A stretch of 64,000 nt of DNA from Stutzerimonas stutzeri SDM-LAC (GTDB lineage: Bacteria; Pseudomonadota; Gammaproteobacteria; Pseudomonadales; Pseudomonadaceae): assembly GCF_000235745.1 (NCBI RefSeq), contig NZ_AGSX01000004.1, forward strand, positions 1 through 64,000, written 5' to 3'. The notes beneath the pieces were generated by a model. That model was not told where the DNA came from and made no database searches. It saw nothing but the letters and a program-made list of their open reading frames with translations. Below are positions 1 to 10,300 of this stretch, one piece after another (within the stretch, counting starts at the first letter, position 1; each line of letters begins with the position of its first letter). The position numbers and the translations under genes are program-made.

Positions 1-899
1 TCTACATCTTCGATCACCTGCAGAGCAGCCATCGGCCCACCCAGCGAGGTCCACAAGGATCCATCGACGGCGGCGAAACGCTTGGCCTGAATCGCGGAAA
101 GCTGACGGAACGCCGGAGTTTCTTCCGCTTGGCGGAGCGCCTCGACGGCTTCACCACTGGTAGCCAGGGTGCCGATCACCAGCCAGTCCGCATCCAGCAG
201 TTCAAGCGATTCAAGGCTGAGCGCCATGGAGTGGGTATGGCCAGGATCCTGCTGATGAGCTGGGCGGACCAGGCCGATATCTTCAACGACGGTGCTGGAG
301 AAGGCGTCTTTGAACATGTAGGACGGACCCTTCGGGTTCCAGCGAACAATGCTGAACGTCTCGCCTTGATGGTCCTTCAGACGCTCACGTGCTTCGGCTA
401 CCCGCGCCTCGTAACGGTCCAGAAAGGCCTTGGCTTCAGCATCCTTGTTCAGGACGTGCGCCGTACGCTGCATGCTGGCTCGCCAAGGTTCCGCCCATTT
501 GAAGGTTACTACCGTGGGCGCGATCTCGTTGAAAATCGCCAACTGCTCTGGCTTGACCGGCCCGGTGAGGATCAGGTCCGGCTCCAGCTCCAGCAGCGTT
601 TCCAGGTTGGGGTTGTCCAGATCTCCAACGACCTTGATGCCGGATGGCACCTTGCCTTCCAGATAGCGCGGTGGTGCAGCTTGGCCGCGACCGTTGACTG
701 TGCCTATCGGCGTCACGCCCAGCGCCAGGGCGGTATCCAGATCAATCTCGTCGAGGGTGACAACCCGCTCAGGCGTGGCTGGCACGGTAACGGTGTTACC
801 GAACGCATCTTCCACCTCACGGGTGGCGGCCTGCGCACTGAGGGTCATCAGCCCCGCTAAAAGTGCAATGGAGAAGTGCCAGGGGGTTCGTTTCATCAT
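1..899 (-). CDS. Iron-siderophore ABC transporter, periplasmic binding protein (partial)
   Basis: Periplasmic binding protein that would hand ferric siderophore to the FecCD-type permease encoded upstream. Translating the minus strand from 899 gives about 299 residues before the window edge cuts off the C-terminus. The N-terminus is a Sec signal peptide (MMKRTPWHFSIALLAGLM, ending in AQA), followed by the family pattern in which DAFG leads into PERVVTLDE near residue 45 and LEPDLIL near residue 95. There are two consecutive ATGs; the first overlaps the TGA of the ATPase gene (ATGA), so translation is coupled. It is the last gene of the operon seen here. The FecB/FatB-type family is clear; the ligand cannot be read from sequence. 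Confidence 0.88.
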   Translation of the reverse strand, partial: MMKRTPWHFSIALLAGLMTLSAQAATREVEDAFGNTVTVPATPERVVTLDEIDLDTALALGVTPIGTVNGRGQAAPPRYLEGKVPSGIKVVGDLDNPNLETLLELEPDLILTGPVKPEQLAIFNEIAPTVVTFKWAEPWRASMQRTAHVLNKDAEAKAFLDRYEARVAEARERLKDHQGETFSIVRWNPKGPSYMFKDAFSSTVVEDIGLVRPAHQQDPGHTHSMALSLESLELLDADWLVIGTLATSGEAVEALRQAEETPAFRQLSAIQAKRFAAVDGSLWTSLGGPMAALQVIEDV

Positions 900-1762
900 T
901 GGGTCGTGTCCTTTTCAACGGATTCAAGCACCGGCGGGGTGCGGGTGGCTGATGGTGCAGAGGAGAGAGGCGCAGACGCTGCGAGCGAACGGCGACGTGG
1001 GACGATCACCGGGGCGCCGTCACCTGGCGCCGGCAAAATGTCCACCTCGGTCCGATAAAGGCGGTCCACCAGTGCCTTCGTCATCACCTCGCGTGCTGGG
1101 CCCATGGCCTGAATCTGCCCATCGGAAAGCGCGATCAGCTCATCGCAATAGCGCGCGGCGATGCCCAGGTCATGGATGACGATCAGCACCGTACGGCCTT
1201 CGGCTGCGATTCGGTGGACTGCCTCCATGACTTCGGCCTGGTGGCCGATATCCAGTGCGCTGGTGGGCTCGTCGAGCAGAATCAGATCGGTGTTCTGCGC
1301 CAGGATCATGCCCAGCCACGCACGTTGCGCCTGCCCGCCAGAGAGCGAAGAGGCCTGGCGATGCCAGATAGCGTCGAGCTGCATGGCCGTACGAGCGCGG
1401 GCGACCTGGCGCGCATCTTCATCGCTCCACTGGTTGAACCAGCCTTGATGTGGATGCCGGCCGTACTGCACCAACTGCTCGACACGAATCCCTTCGGCCA
1501 TCACGGGGCGCTGGGGGAGAAACGCCAGCTGACGAGCGAGGCTTTTCATCGAGTAACTGGAAAGCGACTGCCCATGCACGTGGATTTCGCCACGTTGCAA
1601 CGGAAGCTGACGCGCCAATAGCTTGAGCAGGGTGGATTTGCCGCTGCCGTTGGGCCCGACGATGCCGATCAACCGGCCCTTGGGGAGCGAGAAGGAGAGA
1701 TCGTCCAGGACCACCTTGTCCTGATAGGCGAAATGAAGGTGTTCGACGCTCAATACCGTCAT
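896..1762 (-). CDS. Iron-siderophore ABC transporter ATP-binding protein (FecE/FhuC type)
   Basis: Cytoplasmic ATPase that powers import of ferric siderophore through the two adjacent permeases. All ABC motifs are present: Walker A GPNGSGKSTLL near residue 36, signature LSGGQAQRAW near 141, Walker B LILLDEPTSALD near 161 and the switch histidine in VIHDLG near 198. The length of 288 residues is slightly above the usual 255-265 because of a proline- and serine-rich C-terminal tail. The ATG overlaps the stop of the upstream permease by one base and its own stop overlaps the binding-protein start, so the four transport genes are tightly coupled. Confidence 0.93.
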   Translation of the reverse strand: MTVLSVEHLHFAYQDKVVLDDLSFSLPKGRLIGIVGPNGSGKSTLLKLLARQLPLQRGEIHVHGQSLSSYSMKSLARQLAFLPQRPVMAEGIRVEQLVQYGRHPHQGWFNQWSDEDARQVARARTAMQLDAIWHRQASSLSGGQAQRAWLGMILAQNTDLILLDEPTSALDIGHQAEVMEAVHRIAAEGRTVLIVIHDLGIAARYCDELIALSDGQIQAMGPAREVMTKALVDRLYRTEVDILPAPGDGAPVIVPRRRSLAASAPLSSAPSATRTPPVLESVEKDTTQ

Positions 1763-2805
1763 CAGTCAGCTCCTCGTCTGTCCTTGAGCAGCAATGCCAG
1801 CAGCAGGATGCCCCCAAGTAGTCGTGTCATGATGCCGGTGGGGATCTCTTCCGGCTGCGCCAGTACCCGAACCAGGGTGTCACTGCCCACCAGCAGTACC
1901 GCTCCGCAAAGAGCCGATAGCCAGAGCGGGGCTAGATTATCGCGCGCTAGCCACGACGCCAGAATGGGCGCTGCCATGGCGATAAACACTACTGGCCCAC
2001 CAATCGCTGTACCCAGCGAGGCCACTAGAATGGCCAAGCCCAAAACACCGAGCTGCACCAGCGGCACCCGGATGCCCAGGTTTTGCGCTGTGGCGTCACC
2101 AAAACGCAGCAAGGCCAGTGGGCGGTTGACCAACGCCATCAGCGGGCATAGCGCGAGCAGCACCATGGCGATTGGGTTGACGGTCTGGTAGCTGACGCCA
2201 GCGAAGTGCCCCATGGTCCAGAGATAGAGGCTGCCCAGATGCACCAGCGGTTGAGTGGACATCGCGAAGTCACCGATCGCGCCAAGCAACTCCGATAGTG
2301 CGATACCGATGACAATGAACAGATAGCCTTGCTCACCGGGGCGCCGACACAGGGTGAATAGCGCCACAGCGGCCAGCACCGCGCCCAGCGGTGAAGCCCA
2401 CCAGGGCCAGCTACCCAGCGTCAGGTACAGTGAAAAGCCCACTACTGCTAACGAAGCGCCTTCATTTACACCGATCATGTCTGGTGTCGCCAGGCGGTTG
2501 CGTACCAGTGTCTGTATCAGACAGCCCGCCATGCCCATGGCGAGACCGGCTACGATGGCGGCTGCCACCCGCGGCATACGGATCTTGAACACCATGATGT
2601 CGTGCAGCTTGCTGCCATTGCCGAGCAGTGTGGCAATCACATCTTGTAGGCCCATCTTGCCTGAGCCCAGGCTGATCGCCAGCGTAGCCAGTACGGCAAG
2701 CAACAGGGTCATCAGGCCACACATCAGCCAGTTGCGCCGATGCAGCAGCAGGCTCAGGCCGCCTATGCGTAGCGCCCATACGCCACTGGGATTGGTTGAT
2801 TCCAT
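1762..2805 (-). CDS. Iron-siderophore ABC transporter permease (FecCD family)
   Basis: Inner-membrane permease of 347 residues with about nine to ten hydrophobic segments. FecCD-family features include RMPRVAAAIVAGLAMGMAG near residue 100 and the ATPase-contacting GTAIGGPVVFIAMAAP near residue 265. It would pair with the permease encoded two bases upstream (2808-3845) to form a heterodimeric channel. The gene order permease-permease-ATPase-binding protein is typical of catecholate or hydroxamate siderophore importers. Confidence 0.92.
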   Translation of the reverse strand: MESTNPSGVWALRIGGLSLLLHRRNWLMCGLMTLLLAVLATLAISLGSGKMGLQDVIATLLGNGSKLHDIMVFKIRMPRVAAAIVAGLAMGMAGCLIQTLVRNRLATPDMIGVNEGASLAVVGFSLYLTLGSWPWWASPLGAVLAAVALFTLCRRPGEQGYLFIVIGIALSELLGAIGDFAMSTQPLVHLGSLYLWTMGHFAGVSYQTVNPIAMVLLALCPLMALVNRPLALLRFGDATAQNLGIRVPLVQLGVLGLAILVASLGTAIGGPVVFIAMAAPILASWLARDNLAPLWLSALCGAVLLVGSDTLVRVLAQPEEIPTGIMTRLLGGILLLALLLKDRRGAD

Positions 2806-2807
2806 TC

Positions 2808-3845
2808 TTACCTCACCGCCAACAGAGAGCGGAATCCACCGCGCAAGACGATAGCGATCAGCGCCGGCGCGCCGAGCGCGGCCAGCAAAGTTCCGACGGG
2901 CAGCTCGAAGGGCTGCAACAGCCAGCGGGCCAGAACATCAGCTGCCAGCAAAAACAGCATGCCGAACAGCGTCGAAAACAGCAGCTGTCGGAGCAGGGCG
3001 ACCGGCTCAATCAAGCGAGCGCAATACGCAGCCAAAAACCCCACGAAGCCAACGGGTCCGGCTAAGGAGATCGCGCAGGCGGTAAGCAAGGTCGACGCGA
3101 CCAATACGCCCAGTCGTACCCAGGTGGTGTGAATGCCCAAGGCCCGGGCCTGGCTATCACCCATCTGCATCAGGGTCAGTTGTCGGCACAGCAGTCCAGC
3201 GAGCGCCAGGCCTATCAGTGCGATGGGCGTGACGGTGCCCACCGCATCGAGCCGGGTAGCCGAGAGGGAGCCCAGATTCCAGAACCGAAACTGCTCCAAC
3301 GCCACCCGTGTCGACAGCAGCATGAAATTCGAAAGACCACCGAATATCGCAGCCAGCGCCACGCCGGCCAAAATGAGTTTCAGCGGGCTGGCCTGGCCCA
3401 GCATGAGGCCGATGCCGAGTACCACAAGATTGCCCAGCAGGGCACCGGCACCGGACCAGAGCAGGTAGCCCCGTGTCGATTCGACGCCGTAGAAAATGAG
3501 GCCGATGACCAGACCCAGTACTGCGCCGGCATTCACGCCGAGCAAACCGGGTTCGGCCAGCGGATTACGTGTCGCGCTTTGCAACAGCGAGGCGGCGATG
3601 GCAAGACTTCCGCCCACAACGAGCGCTGCCAGCGTACGCGGCATGCGCAGGGTCTCTACCACCATGGCGAGCTTTTCATCCGCCACGGCCAGCTGGTCTC
3701 CTAGCAGATAGTGCAGCACTTCAACCGCGCCGTAGACACCCGCGCCGGTGCTCATCGAGATCACCAGCAAAGCCAGCAGAAGCGCGCCCCCCGTAACGAG
3801 GACCGCTTGCTGGTAGCCAGGGAAGGTCGAATCAGTTCGTATCAT
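2808..3845 (-). CDS. Iron-siderophore ABC transporter permease (FecCD family), first subunit
   Basis: Polytopic inner-membrane protein of 345 residues and first of the two FecCD permeases. Family features are RMPRTLAALVVGGSLAIA near residue 70, NPLAEPGLLGVNAGAVLG near 95 and ISLAGPVGFVGFLAAYCARL near 265. Only two bases separate its stop from the next permease. The TonB receptor gene ends 54 bases upstream, so receptor and ABC genes probably share one transcript. Confidence 0.92.
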   Translation of the reverse strand: MIRTDSTFPGYQQAVLVTGGALLLALLVISMSTGAGVYGAVEVLHYLLGDQLAVADEKLAMVVETLRMPRTLAALVVGGSLAIAASLLQSATRNPLAEPGLLGVNAGAVLGLVIGLIFYGVESTRGYLLWSGAGALLGNLVVLGIGLMLGQASPLKLILAGVALAAIFGGLSNFMLLSTRVALEQFRFWNLGSLSATRLDAVGTVTPIALIGLALAGLLCRQLTLMQMGDSQARALGIHTTWVRLGVLVASTLLTACAISLAGPVGFVGFLAAYCARLIEPVALLRQLLFSTLFGMLFLLAADVLARWLLQPFELPVGTLLAALGAPALIAIVLRGGFRSLLAVR

Positions 3846-3899
3846 TGGTTTTGAGCAAACTCCTGAACCCGGCAGCGAGCTGCCGGGGTGTAGCGCGGG

Positions 3900-5873
3900 T
3901 CAGATGTCGTAACTGAAGCCAACGAACACCGTACGGCCCATGAGGATGTGATCAACGGACTGGGCGACGTCGTCGCGCTTCTCGTTGTTCAGGTTGTTCA
4001 TGCCGGCGTTGAGTGCCAGTTGAGGAGTAGCCTGGTAGCGAGTACCAAGATTCAACACGTGGAATGCCCCGCTTTCCTGGGCACCGCCGGCGGGAGTAGA
4101 CAGCCATTGGCTCCCGACATACTGGTAATCCAGGTTTAGCGCGAGCGCCGGCAATGCTCGCCAGTCGAGCCCGATATTAGCTATGTGTTGCGGGGTATTG
4201 TTTAGCGGGGCATCAGCCTCGCGATCCTCGGCATCAGAATAGGTGTAGTTCGCACGCAGGCCGAGTGTTTCGTCGAAAGCATACCGGCCTAAAAGCTCAT
4301 ATCCGCGCACCCGCGCCGTACTTATATTGCTGTAGGTCATCAGGCTTGGGCGGTATCCCGCACGCCACCGGTCGCTGACAATCATGTCATCAATTTCTGT
4401 CTGGAAGAGTGTGACACCCGCTTCGAAACCGCCGTTTTGGTATAGCGTGCCCAGCTCGTAGCTGATGGCGGTCTCGGGCTTTAGTTGCGCGTTGCCCTTG
4501 ACGCGACAGAAACCCTGGCATGCTGCGACGCTGTAAGTCTCATCAGACTGATAAATCGCAGGTGCCTTGAACGACTTGCCGACCCCGCCCTTGATGACCC
4601 AATTGTCGGTTAGGTTATAGACACCGTATGCGCGCGGACTGAACTCGCTACCGAACGCCTCGTGATGATCCCAGCGTCCTCCGAGCGTCACGTCTAAATT
4701 TCCGAGAGAAAACTCGTCCTGAAGAAAGACTGCATACTGATCAACATTGGTCTCTGTTCCGAGGTTCTGGTTGTGGCTGAACTCGGTTCGACGGCGCTCG
4801 GCACCGACGGTCAATAGCTGGCCTGCAACGATTCCACTGAGCTGACCGTCGACCGTATGATTCTGCTGTTCCGCCTGCCCAACCACGTTGCCGTTGAATC
4901 GAGTCATTAGCGCGGATCCATCGGTGAGCTCGACATCCTCATAGTAGTAGCGCAGTCGACTGTTGAAGCCATCCCAGCGACCGCTGTGCGCGAGTCCAAA
5001 ACTGGTGCGTTCCATCTCCTGATCGTTTTGAACAACCCCGTAACGCAGACCGGGATACCAGTTTGCAACGCGATCATCCTGCCGATGGGTGATATCGATG
5101 TCTAAGGCCTGCCGCTCGTCAAGCAACCAGCTTAGCGAGCCGTAAATACTTCCGGCCTGGCGGTTCTCTGCAGCATCCGCGTCTGGTGACACGGTTTGGT
5201 CAGAGCGCCAAGCAGCTTGGTCGACGCCTTCAACAATCAGATTACCTAAGAGCTTGTCTTCGATCAGCGCGCCGCTTATGTGCCCGCTGGCCTTGTGGCT
5301 ATCACCTGAATCGCCCTCGGTGGGCGCCTCGTAGGTGTAGGCCACTCCAGCCCTAGTTTGGCTACTCGGTTGCAGCAAGATCACATTCACCACACCGCCG
5401 ATAGCGTCGGCTCCGTACAGCGAAGACATCGGCCCGCGGATTACCTCGATTCGGTCAATTGCCGCGATGGGGATCGAAGAAAGATCAAAATCGTTGGCAT
5501 ATTCGGAGGTCAACACATCTCGGGAGTTGATCCTGCGTCCGTTAACAAGAAGCAGTGTGTAATCCGCGTCTAGGCCACGTAATTTGATCTCTTTGCGCCC
5601 ATAGGTCGAGGAGGGGTTGATTTGGACGCCAGGCAGGTACTTCACCGCATCGGCCAGGTTGTACACCGGACGCTGCTCGAGCTCTTCGCGGGTAACGACC
5701 GATACGCTGGCCGGCGCGCTGAGCTCGCTGTGTGACGTCTGGGTGGCGGTGATGACTTGCTGCTCCAGAGCAACAGGCTCGGCCGCGAATGCGGCAAGCG
5801 GCATAAGGCTGGCCAGGATGGTCAGGGATAGGTGACGGGGACGGCTGATACCCCGGTTTAGTGCGATTGACAT
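3900..5873 (-). CDS. TonB-dependent siderophore receptor
   Basis: Outer-membrane gated barrel that takes up a ferric siderophore at the cost of TonB energy. The chosen start (657 residues, MSIALNRG) has a GGAG ribosome site about seven bases upstream and leads directly into a signal peptide ending AFA. A longer in-frame reading to 5963 would overlap the MFS gene and add a non-signal leader. A TonB box-like VITATQ precedes the plug domain (about residues 40-165, with GLDADYTLLLVNGRR and IDRIEVIRGPMSSLYG). The rest is a 22-strand barrel ending in an aromatic-rich FVGFSYDI. The CirA/FepA-like layout suggests a catecholate, but this is not proven. Confidence 0.92.
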   Translation of the reverse strand: MSIALNRGISRPRHLSLTILASLMPLAAFAAEPVALEQQVITATQTSHSELSAPASVSVVTREELEQRPVYNLADAVKYLPGVQINPSSTYGRKEIKLRGLDADYTLLLVNGRRINSRDVLTSEYANDFDLSSIPIAAIDRIEVIRGPMSSLYGADAIGGVVNVILLQPSSQTRAGVAYTYEAPTEGDSGDSHKASGHISGALIEDKLLGNLIVEGVDQAAWRSDQTVSPDADAAENRQAGSIYGSLSWLLDERQALDIDITHRQDDRVANWYPGLRYGVVQNDQEMERTSFGLAHSGRWDGFNSRLRYYYEDVELTDGSALMTRFNGNVVGQAEQQNHTVDGQLSGIVAGQLLTVGAERRRTEFSHNQNLGTETNVDQYAVFLQDEFSLGNLDVTLGGRWDHHEAFGSEFSPRAYGVYNLTDNWVIKGGVGKSFKAPAIYQSDETYSVAACQGFCRVKGNAQLKPETAISYELGTLYQNGGFEAGVTLFQTEIDDMIVSDRWRAGYRPSLMTYSNISTARVRGYELLGRYAFDETLGLRANYTYSDAEDREADAPLNNTPQHIANIGLDWRALPALALNLDYQYVGSQWLSTPAGGAQESGAFHVLNLGTRYQATPQLALNAGMNNLNNEKRDDVAQSVDHILMGRTVFVGFSYDI

Positions 5874-5929
5874 AGCATGCTCCGTTGCTGCTCGAGGGTC
5901 GAAAGGACTGATCACGTATCCGCGACGGG

Positions 5930-7144
5930 TTAACCCGCCTGTTGTTTGGTTGAGGTGAGGCACATGTCGCGCTGTCTGATGCCATGCAGCAGGTAAAGCA
6001 CGCCGAGACCCGCCAAGACGCCCGCCAGCGCATAGAGTGCGGCTAGCTGTTCGAAGCCGATCACCCGGTGTTGAGGGCCTTCGCCCAGATAGCGCGCTGA
6101 GAACAAACTGCCGAGCCCGGCTGCGATGTTCGAAACGGTTCCTTGGAAGGCCATGAACGCTGCTCGCTGGTGAGCGTGCGGAACGCCTGCAGCAATGGTC
6201 ATGGTGCTGTTGGTGCGTACGGCGCTCAGCGCCATGAACAGCGTGAAGATGATGTAGAGGGAGATGCCAATCGGGACGGCGAACCCGAGCAGGGTCACCA
6301 GCGAGAGGCAGCCGCTGCTGACAAGCACCACTGTTACCGCGCTGCCGCGATCGATCCAGGCGCCACCGACCCGCATGGCCGCAAGGCTGGCAACGCCGCC
6401 GAGCAGATACAGCAGACCGAGATGCGGACGGGGAAAATCCAGGTTGAACTCGAAGTAAGTGGCGAAGTGCGGCACCAACAGAAAGTGCCCAAACATTTGC
6501 AGTGATGTGATGCCGAGCGCGACCAGGCAGAGGCGCGAAGCCAGCAGCGGTTTGACCGAGGCTTTCGGGCGCTCAACGGCAACGGGTTTGGGAAGCCAAA
6601 ACTGGCACAGCAATGCCAGCAGCAGCCCTGTGCCGCCCAACAGGAAGAAAGGAGCAGTCCAGTCCCAGCGAATCGAGCATTCCAATGCCAATGGAATGAT
6701 CAGGATCGCAGCAAGTGAGAAGCCCATTCCGACATAGGCAAGCTGACGACCGCGCTCTGCAGGCGGTATCAGGTCGAGCATGGTGGCCATCAGGATTGCG
6801 CCCATCGGTCCGGCCACCAGGCCGGACAATACGAAAATCGCAATCAGTTGGTTGGGCCCGGTCGCCCAGGCACAACTGAGCAGCAGCAGAAAGCGCAAAA
6901 CGAGGAGGGCGACGAGTGCGCGCTTGCGGTCGAAACGATCCAACCAGGGTGCGCTGGCGAATCCGCTCAACGCGGCAGCCAAGGTTGCGCCGCCGCTGAT
7001 GTAGCCGATGTGGCTAGCCTCCATACCGAGCTCGCGCACAAGATCCGGCCCCAGCGGCATGACCATCATCAGGCTGCCAATGGACAGCATGTTGATCAGC
7101 ATCGCTAGGTGAACGGCGATCCTTGTCTGGACGGCAACTTTCAT
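5930..7144 (-). CDS. MFS transporter at the head of the siderophore operon
   Basis: Inner-membrane major facilitator protein of 404 residues with about 12 hydrophobic segments and the loop motif DRFDRKRALVAL after the second segment. It is transcribed first in the iron operon, and its stop lies 56 bases before the TonB-receptor start. MFS proteins in this position export a siderophore or move the ferric siderophore or its fragments across the inner membrane. Since no biosynthesis genes are present, its cargo and direction cannot be read from sequence. Confidence 0.85.
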   Translation of the reverse strand: MKVAVQTRIAVHLAMLINMLSIGSLMMVMPLGPDLVRELGMEASHIGYISGGATLAAALSGFASAPWLDRFDRKRALVALLVLRFLLLLSCAWATGPNQLIAIFVLSGLVAGPMGAILMATMLDLIPPAERGRQLAYVGMGFSLAAILIIPLALECSIRWDWTAPFFLLGGTGLLLALLCQFWLPKPVAVERPKASVKPLLASRLCLVALGITSLQMFGHFLLVPHFATYFEFNLDFPRPHLGLLYLLGGVASLAAMRVGGAWIDRGSAVTVVLVSSGCLSLVTLLGFAVPIGISLYIIFTLFMALSAVRTNSTMTIAAGVPHAHQRAAFMAFQGTVSNIAAGLGSLFSARYLGEGPQHRVIGFEQLAALYALAGVLAGLGVLYLLHGIRQRDMCLTSTKQQAG

Positions 7145-7211
7145 CGGATGGTGGCACGCTCGTTTTGACAGGCGGGCTGCATCCTAAGACAAGCTTAACG
7201 CTATATCAAAC

Positions 7212-7230
7212 ACAAATCGTTCGCATTATC
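7212..7230 (-). promoter_or_regulatory. Weak Fur-box-like site upstream of the siderophore operon
   Basis: On the minus strand the 19-mer reads GATAATGCGAACGATTTGT and matches the classical Fur consensus at 12 of 19 positions, with a perfect first hexamer. It lies about 70 bases before the MFS start, where an iron-repressed promoter is expected. The second half is degenerate. The rest of the 7145-7397 gap holds a short inverted repeat around 7287-7310 (AAGCCGC and GCGGCTT) that may end putA transcription but has no T-tract. Confidence 0.4.
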
Positions 7231-7397
7231 GTAATTGGGTGATGTCGGTTGTTGCTCGCAACGCGCCAAACCGCAGCCCACATGTTCAAGCCGCAGACTT
7301 GCGGCGGCTTGTTTCGTGGCGGAGTGGGTGGGTTCGGTCGACCGGCATGTCGAGACCCAACCAGCGAGCCCGTGACCTTCTCCGCCAATGCAGCCGG

Positions 7398-10300
7398 TCA
7401 GCCGATGGTCATCAGGCTGGCATTGCCGCCCGCCGCCGCGGTATTGATGCTCAGCGCTCGCTCGATCAACAGACGCTCCAGAGGAATGTCGGTATCGCTG
7501 CTGGCCATTCCCTGTACACCGATAATCGGGCCGCTGCGTTGCGACAGCCGCTGGCTGATGTCCAGCAACTGGTCGGGGCCGCCGTGGTACAGCACAACAT
7601 CGAAACGCGTCGCGTCGCGGGTCCAATCCGGTGTCAGCGTGATCCTGGCCTGAACCGCCTGCGGGAGCGTGCCGCGCAGTGCTTGCACTGACGGTAGATC
7701 CGCCATCACCGCCTCGCTGCCAACGGCCAATACCGCAGCCAACTGGATCAACAGGTCACCTTCGTCATCTGCCAGACACAGGACATGCTCACGTGGTAGC
7801 AGGCTGTAGCTGTTACGTTCGCCGGTGGGGCCGTTGAGCAGGCGCGTGGTGCCGCTCTGAGATTGACTGGCGTAACGGTCGCACAACGCCGCAATTGTTT
7901 CCCGGCCGTTTCGCCGGGCCCAGTCCTGGAACTGCGTGGCGGCATCGACCTGGGCGGGGGAACGACGCACTTCAGGCTGCGCAGGAGAACCGCCGAAGTC
8001 GAGCGCGCGCAACAGCGCGTCGTCCGGCCGCTCTGACAGCAGGCGATACAGATACAGTGGGCCACCGGCCTTGGGTCCGGTACCGGAAAGCCCTTCGCCG
8101 CCGAACGGCTGCACCCCGACGACCGCGCCGACAATGTTGCGGTTGACATAGAGATTGCCGACCTTGGCGCGGTCGACGACCTTGGCGATGGTTTCGTCGA
8201 TACGCGTATGCACGCCCAAGGTCAATCCGTAGCCCGCCGCGTTGATCTGGCCCAACAGCTGGTCCAGCTCTGTGCGGCGGTAGCGCAACACATGCAGTAC
8301 CGGGCCGAAGACTTCCTGCTGCAGCTCATCGAGGCGTTCGAGTTCAATCAATGTAGGCGTCACGAAGGTGCCGTGGGCGCACTCCTTCTCGTCCACACGG
8401 GCCAACTGATGCACGCGACGCCCCTTGTCGCGCATGGCTTGCAGGTGTCGCTCGATGTTGTCGCGCGCCTCGGCATCGATTACCGGGCCGACATCCACTG
8501 ACAAGCGCTGCGGGTTACCCATGCGTGCTTCGGCCATGGCGCCCTTGAGCATGCCGATGACTCTTTCGGCGACATCCTCCTGTATGCAAAACACTCGCAG
8601 GGCTGAGCAGCGTTGACCGGCACTGTCGAAAGCCGAGGCCATGACATCCATGACCACTTGCTCGGCCAATGCCGACGAATCAACGATCATCGCGTTCTGG
8701 CCACCGGTTTCGGCGATCAAGGGAATGCTTCGACCGCGCTCATCCAGGCGACCGGCGAGGCTGCGCTGCAGGATCGAAGCGACCGCAGTGGACCCGGTGA
8801 ACATCACGCCGCGGATGCGCTCGTCGGCGATCAGCTGTGCACCGACGGTTTCGCCGCGTCCCGGCAGCAGTTGCAAGGCGCCCTTCGGAATTCCAGCTTC
8901 ATGCAAGATCTGCACGCCCAGCGTGGCGATCAAGGGTGTCTGCTCCGCTGGCTTGGCCAGCACCGTGTTGCCTGCACCCAACGCGGCGCAGACCTGGCCA
9001 GTGAAGATTGCCAACGGGAAGTTCCACGGACTGATACAGACCACCGGGCCGAGCGGGAGGTGAGTGTCGTTATGGAAGTTGTCACGCACCTCGGCGCCGT
9101 AGAAAAGCAGGAAGTCGACGGCTTCGCGCACTTCGGCAATGGCGTTGGCGTACGACTTACCCGCTTCACGGATAAGCACCCCCAACAGCTGCTGCATGCG
9201 CTGTTCCATCAATTCCGCAGCTTTTTCCAATGCCGCGGCGCGCTCTGCTGGCGGTGTGGTTCGCCAGGCGCTGGCACTGTCGAGGGCACAGCGCAGGGCG
9301 TTGTCCACATCCGCTTCGCTGGCTTCCTGCACATGACCGACGATGTCCCGGTGATCAGCGGGGTTGAGTAATGGCGCGGCAGGGTTCGTCGAAACGGCGT
9401 CACAGCCGAGCAACGGCGTGGCGGTGAGGCGCCGGCGTGCACTGGCAAGCAAGGCGGAAGAAAGCGAGCCCAGCCTTTGCTCGTTGGACAGATCGATACC
9501 GCAGGCGTTGAGACGGCCTTCGCCATAGAGGTGAAGGGGCAATGGAATCCGCGGGTGCGGCAGGCCGAGCGTGCCTTCTGAGGCGAACATCTGCTCGACC
9601 GTCGTCACCGGGTCGGCTACCAGTTCCTCTAGCGAGATGCTCTTGTCGGCAATGCGATTGACGAAGGAGGTGTTGGCGCCGTTTTCCAACAGGCGACGCA
9701 CCAGGTAGGCCAGCAGGGTTTCATGGCTGCCGACCGGCGCATAAATGCGGCAAGGCCGGTTGAGACGTCCATCCTCCTTTCCCACGACCTGTTCATAAAG
9801 CGGCTCGCCCATGCCGTGCAGGCACTGGAACTCGTATTGACCGGGGTAGTAGTTCTGCCCGGCCAGGTGATAAACCGCGGCCAGGGTATGCGCATTGTGT
9901 GTGGCGAATTGCGGATAGATGGCTTCTGGCGCGGCAAGCAGCTTGCGCGCACAGGCAATGAACGACACATCGGTGTACGCCTTGCGGGTATAGACCGGGT
10001 AGCCCTCGAGGCCGTTGAGCTGAGCCAGTTTGATTTCGCTGTCCCAGTAAGCGCCCTTGACCAGGCGGATCATCAAACGATGGTGGCTGCGCTTGGCCAG
10101 GTCGATCAGGAAATCGACCACATAGGGACAGCGTTTCTGGTACGCCTGGATGACGAAGCCGATGCCATTCCAGTCGGCCAACGAAGGCTCGAAGCAGAGC
10201 CGTTCGAGCAGCTCCAGGGACAGTTCCAAGCGATCCGCTTCCTCGGCATCGACGTTAATACCGATGTCGTAGTGCCGCGCCAGCTGTGTCAGTGACAGCA

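Noticed and set aside
129-860. 243-codon plus-strand frame at the left edge
   Set aside because: Antisense to the siderophore-binding protein, whose signal peptide and motifs are clear on the minus strand.
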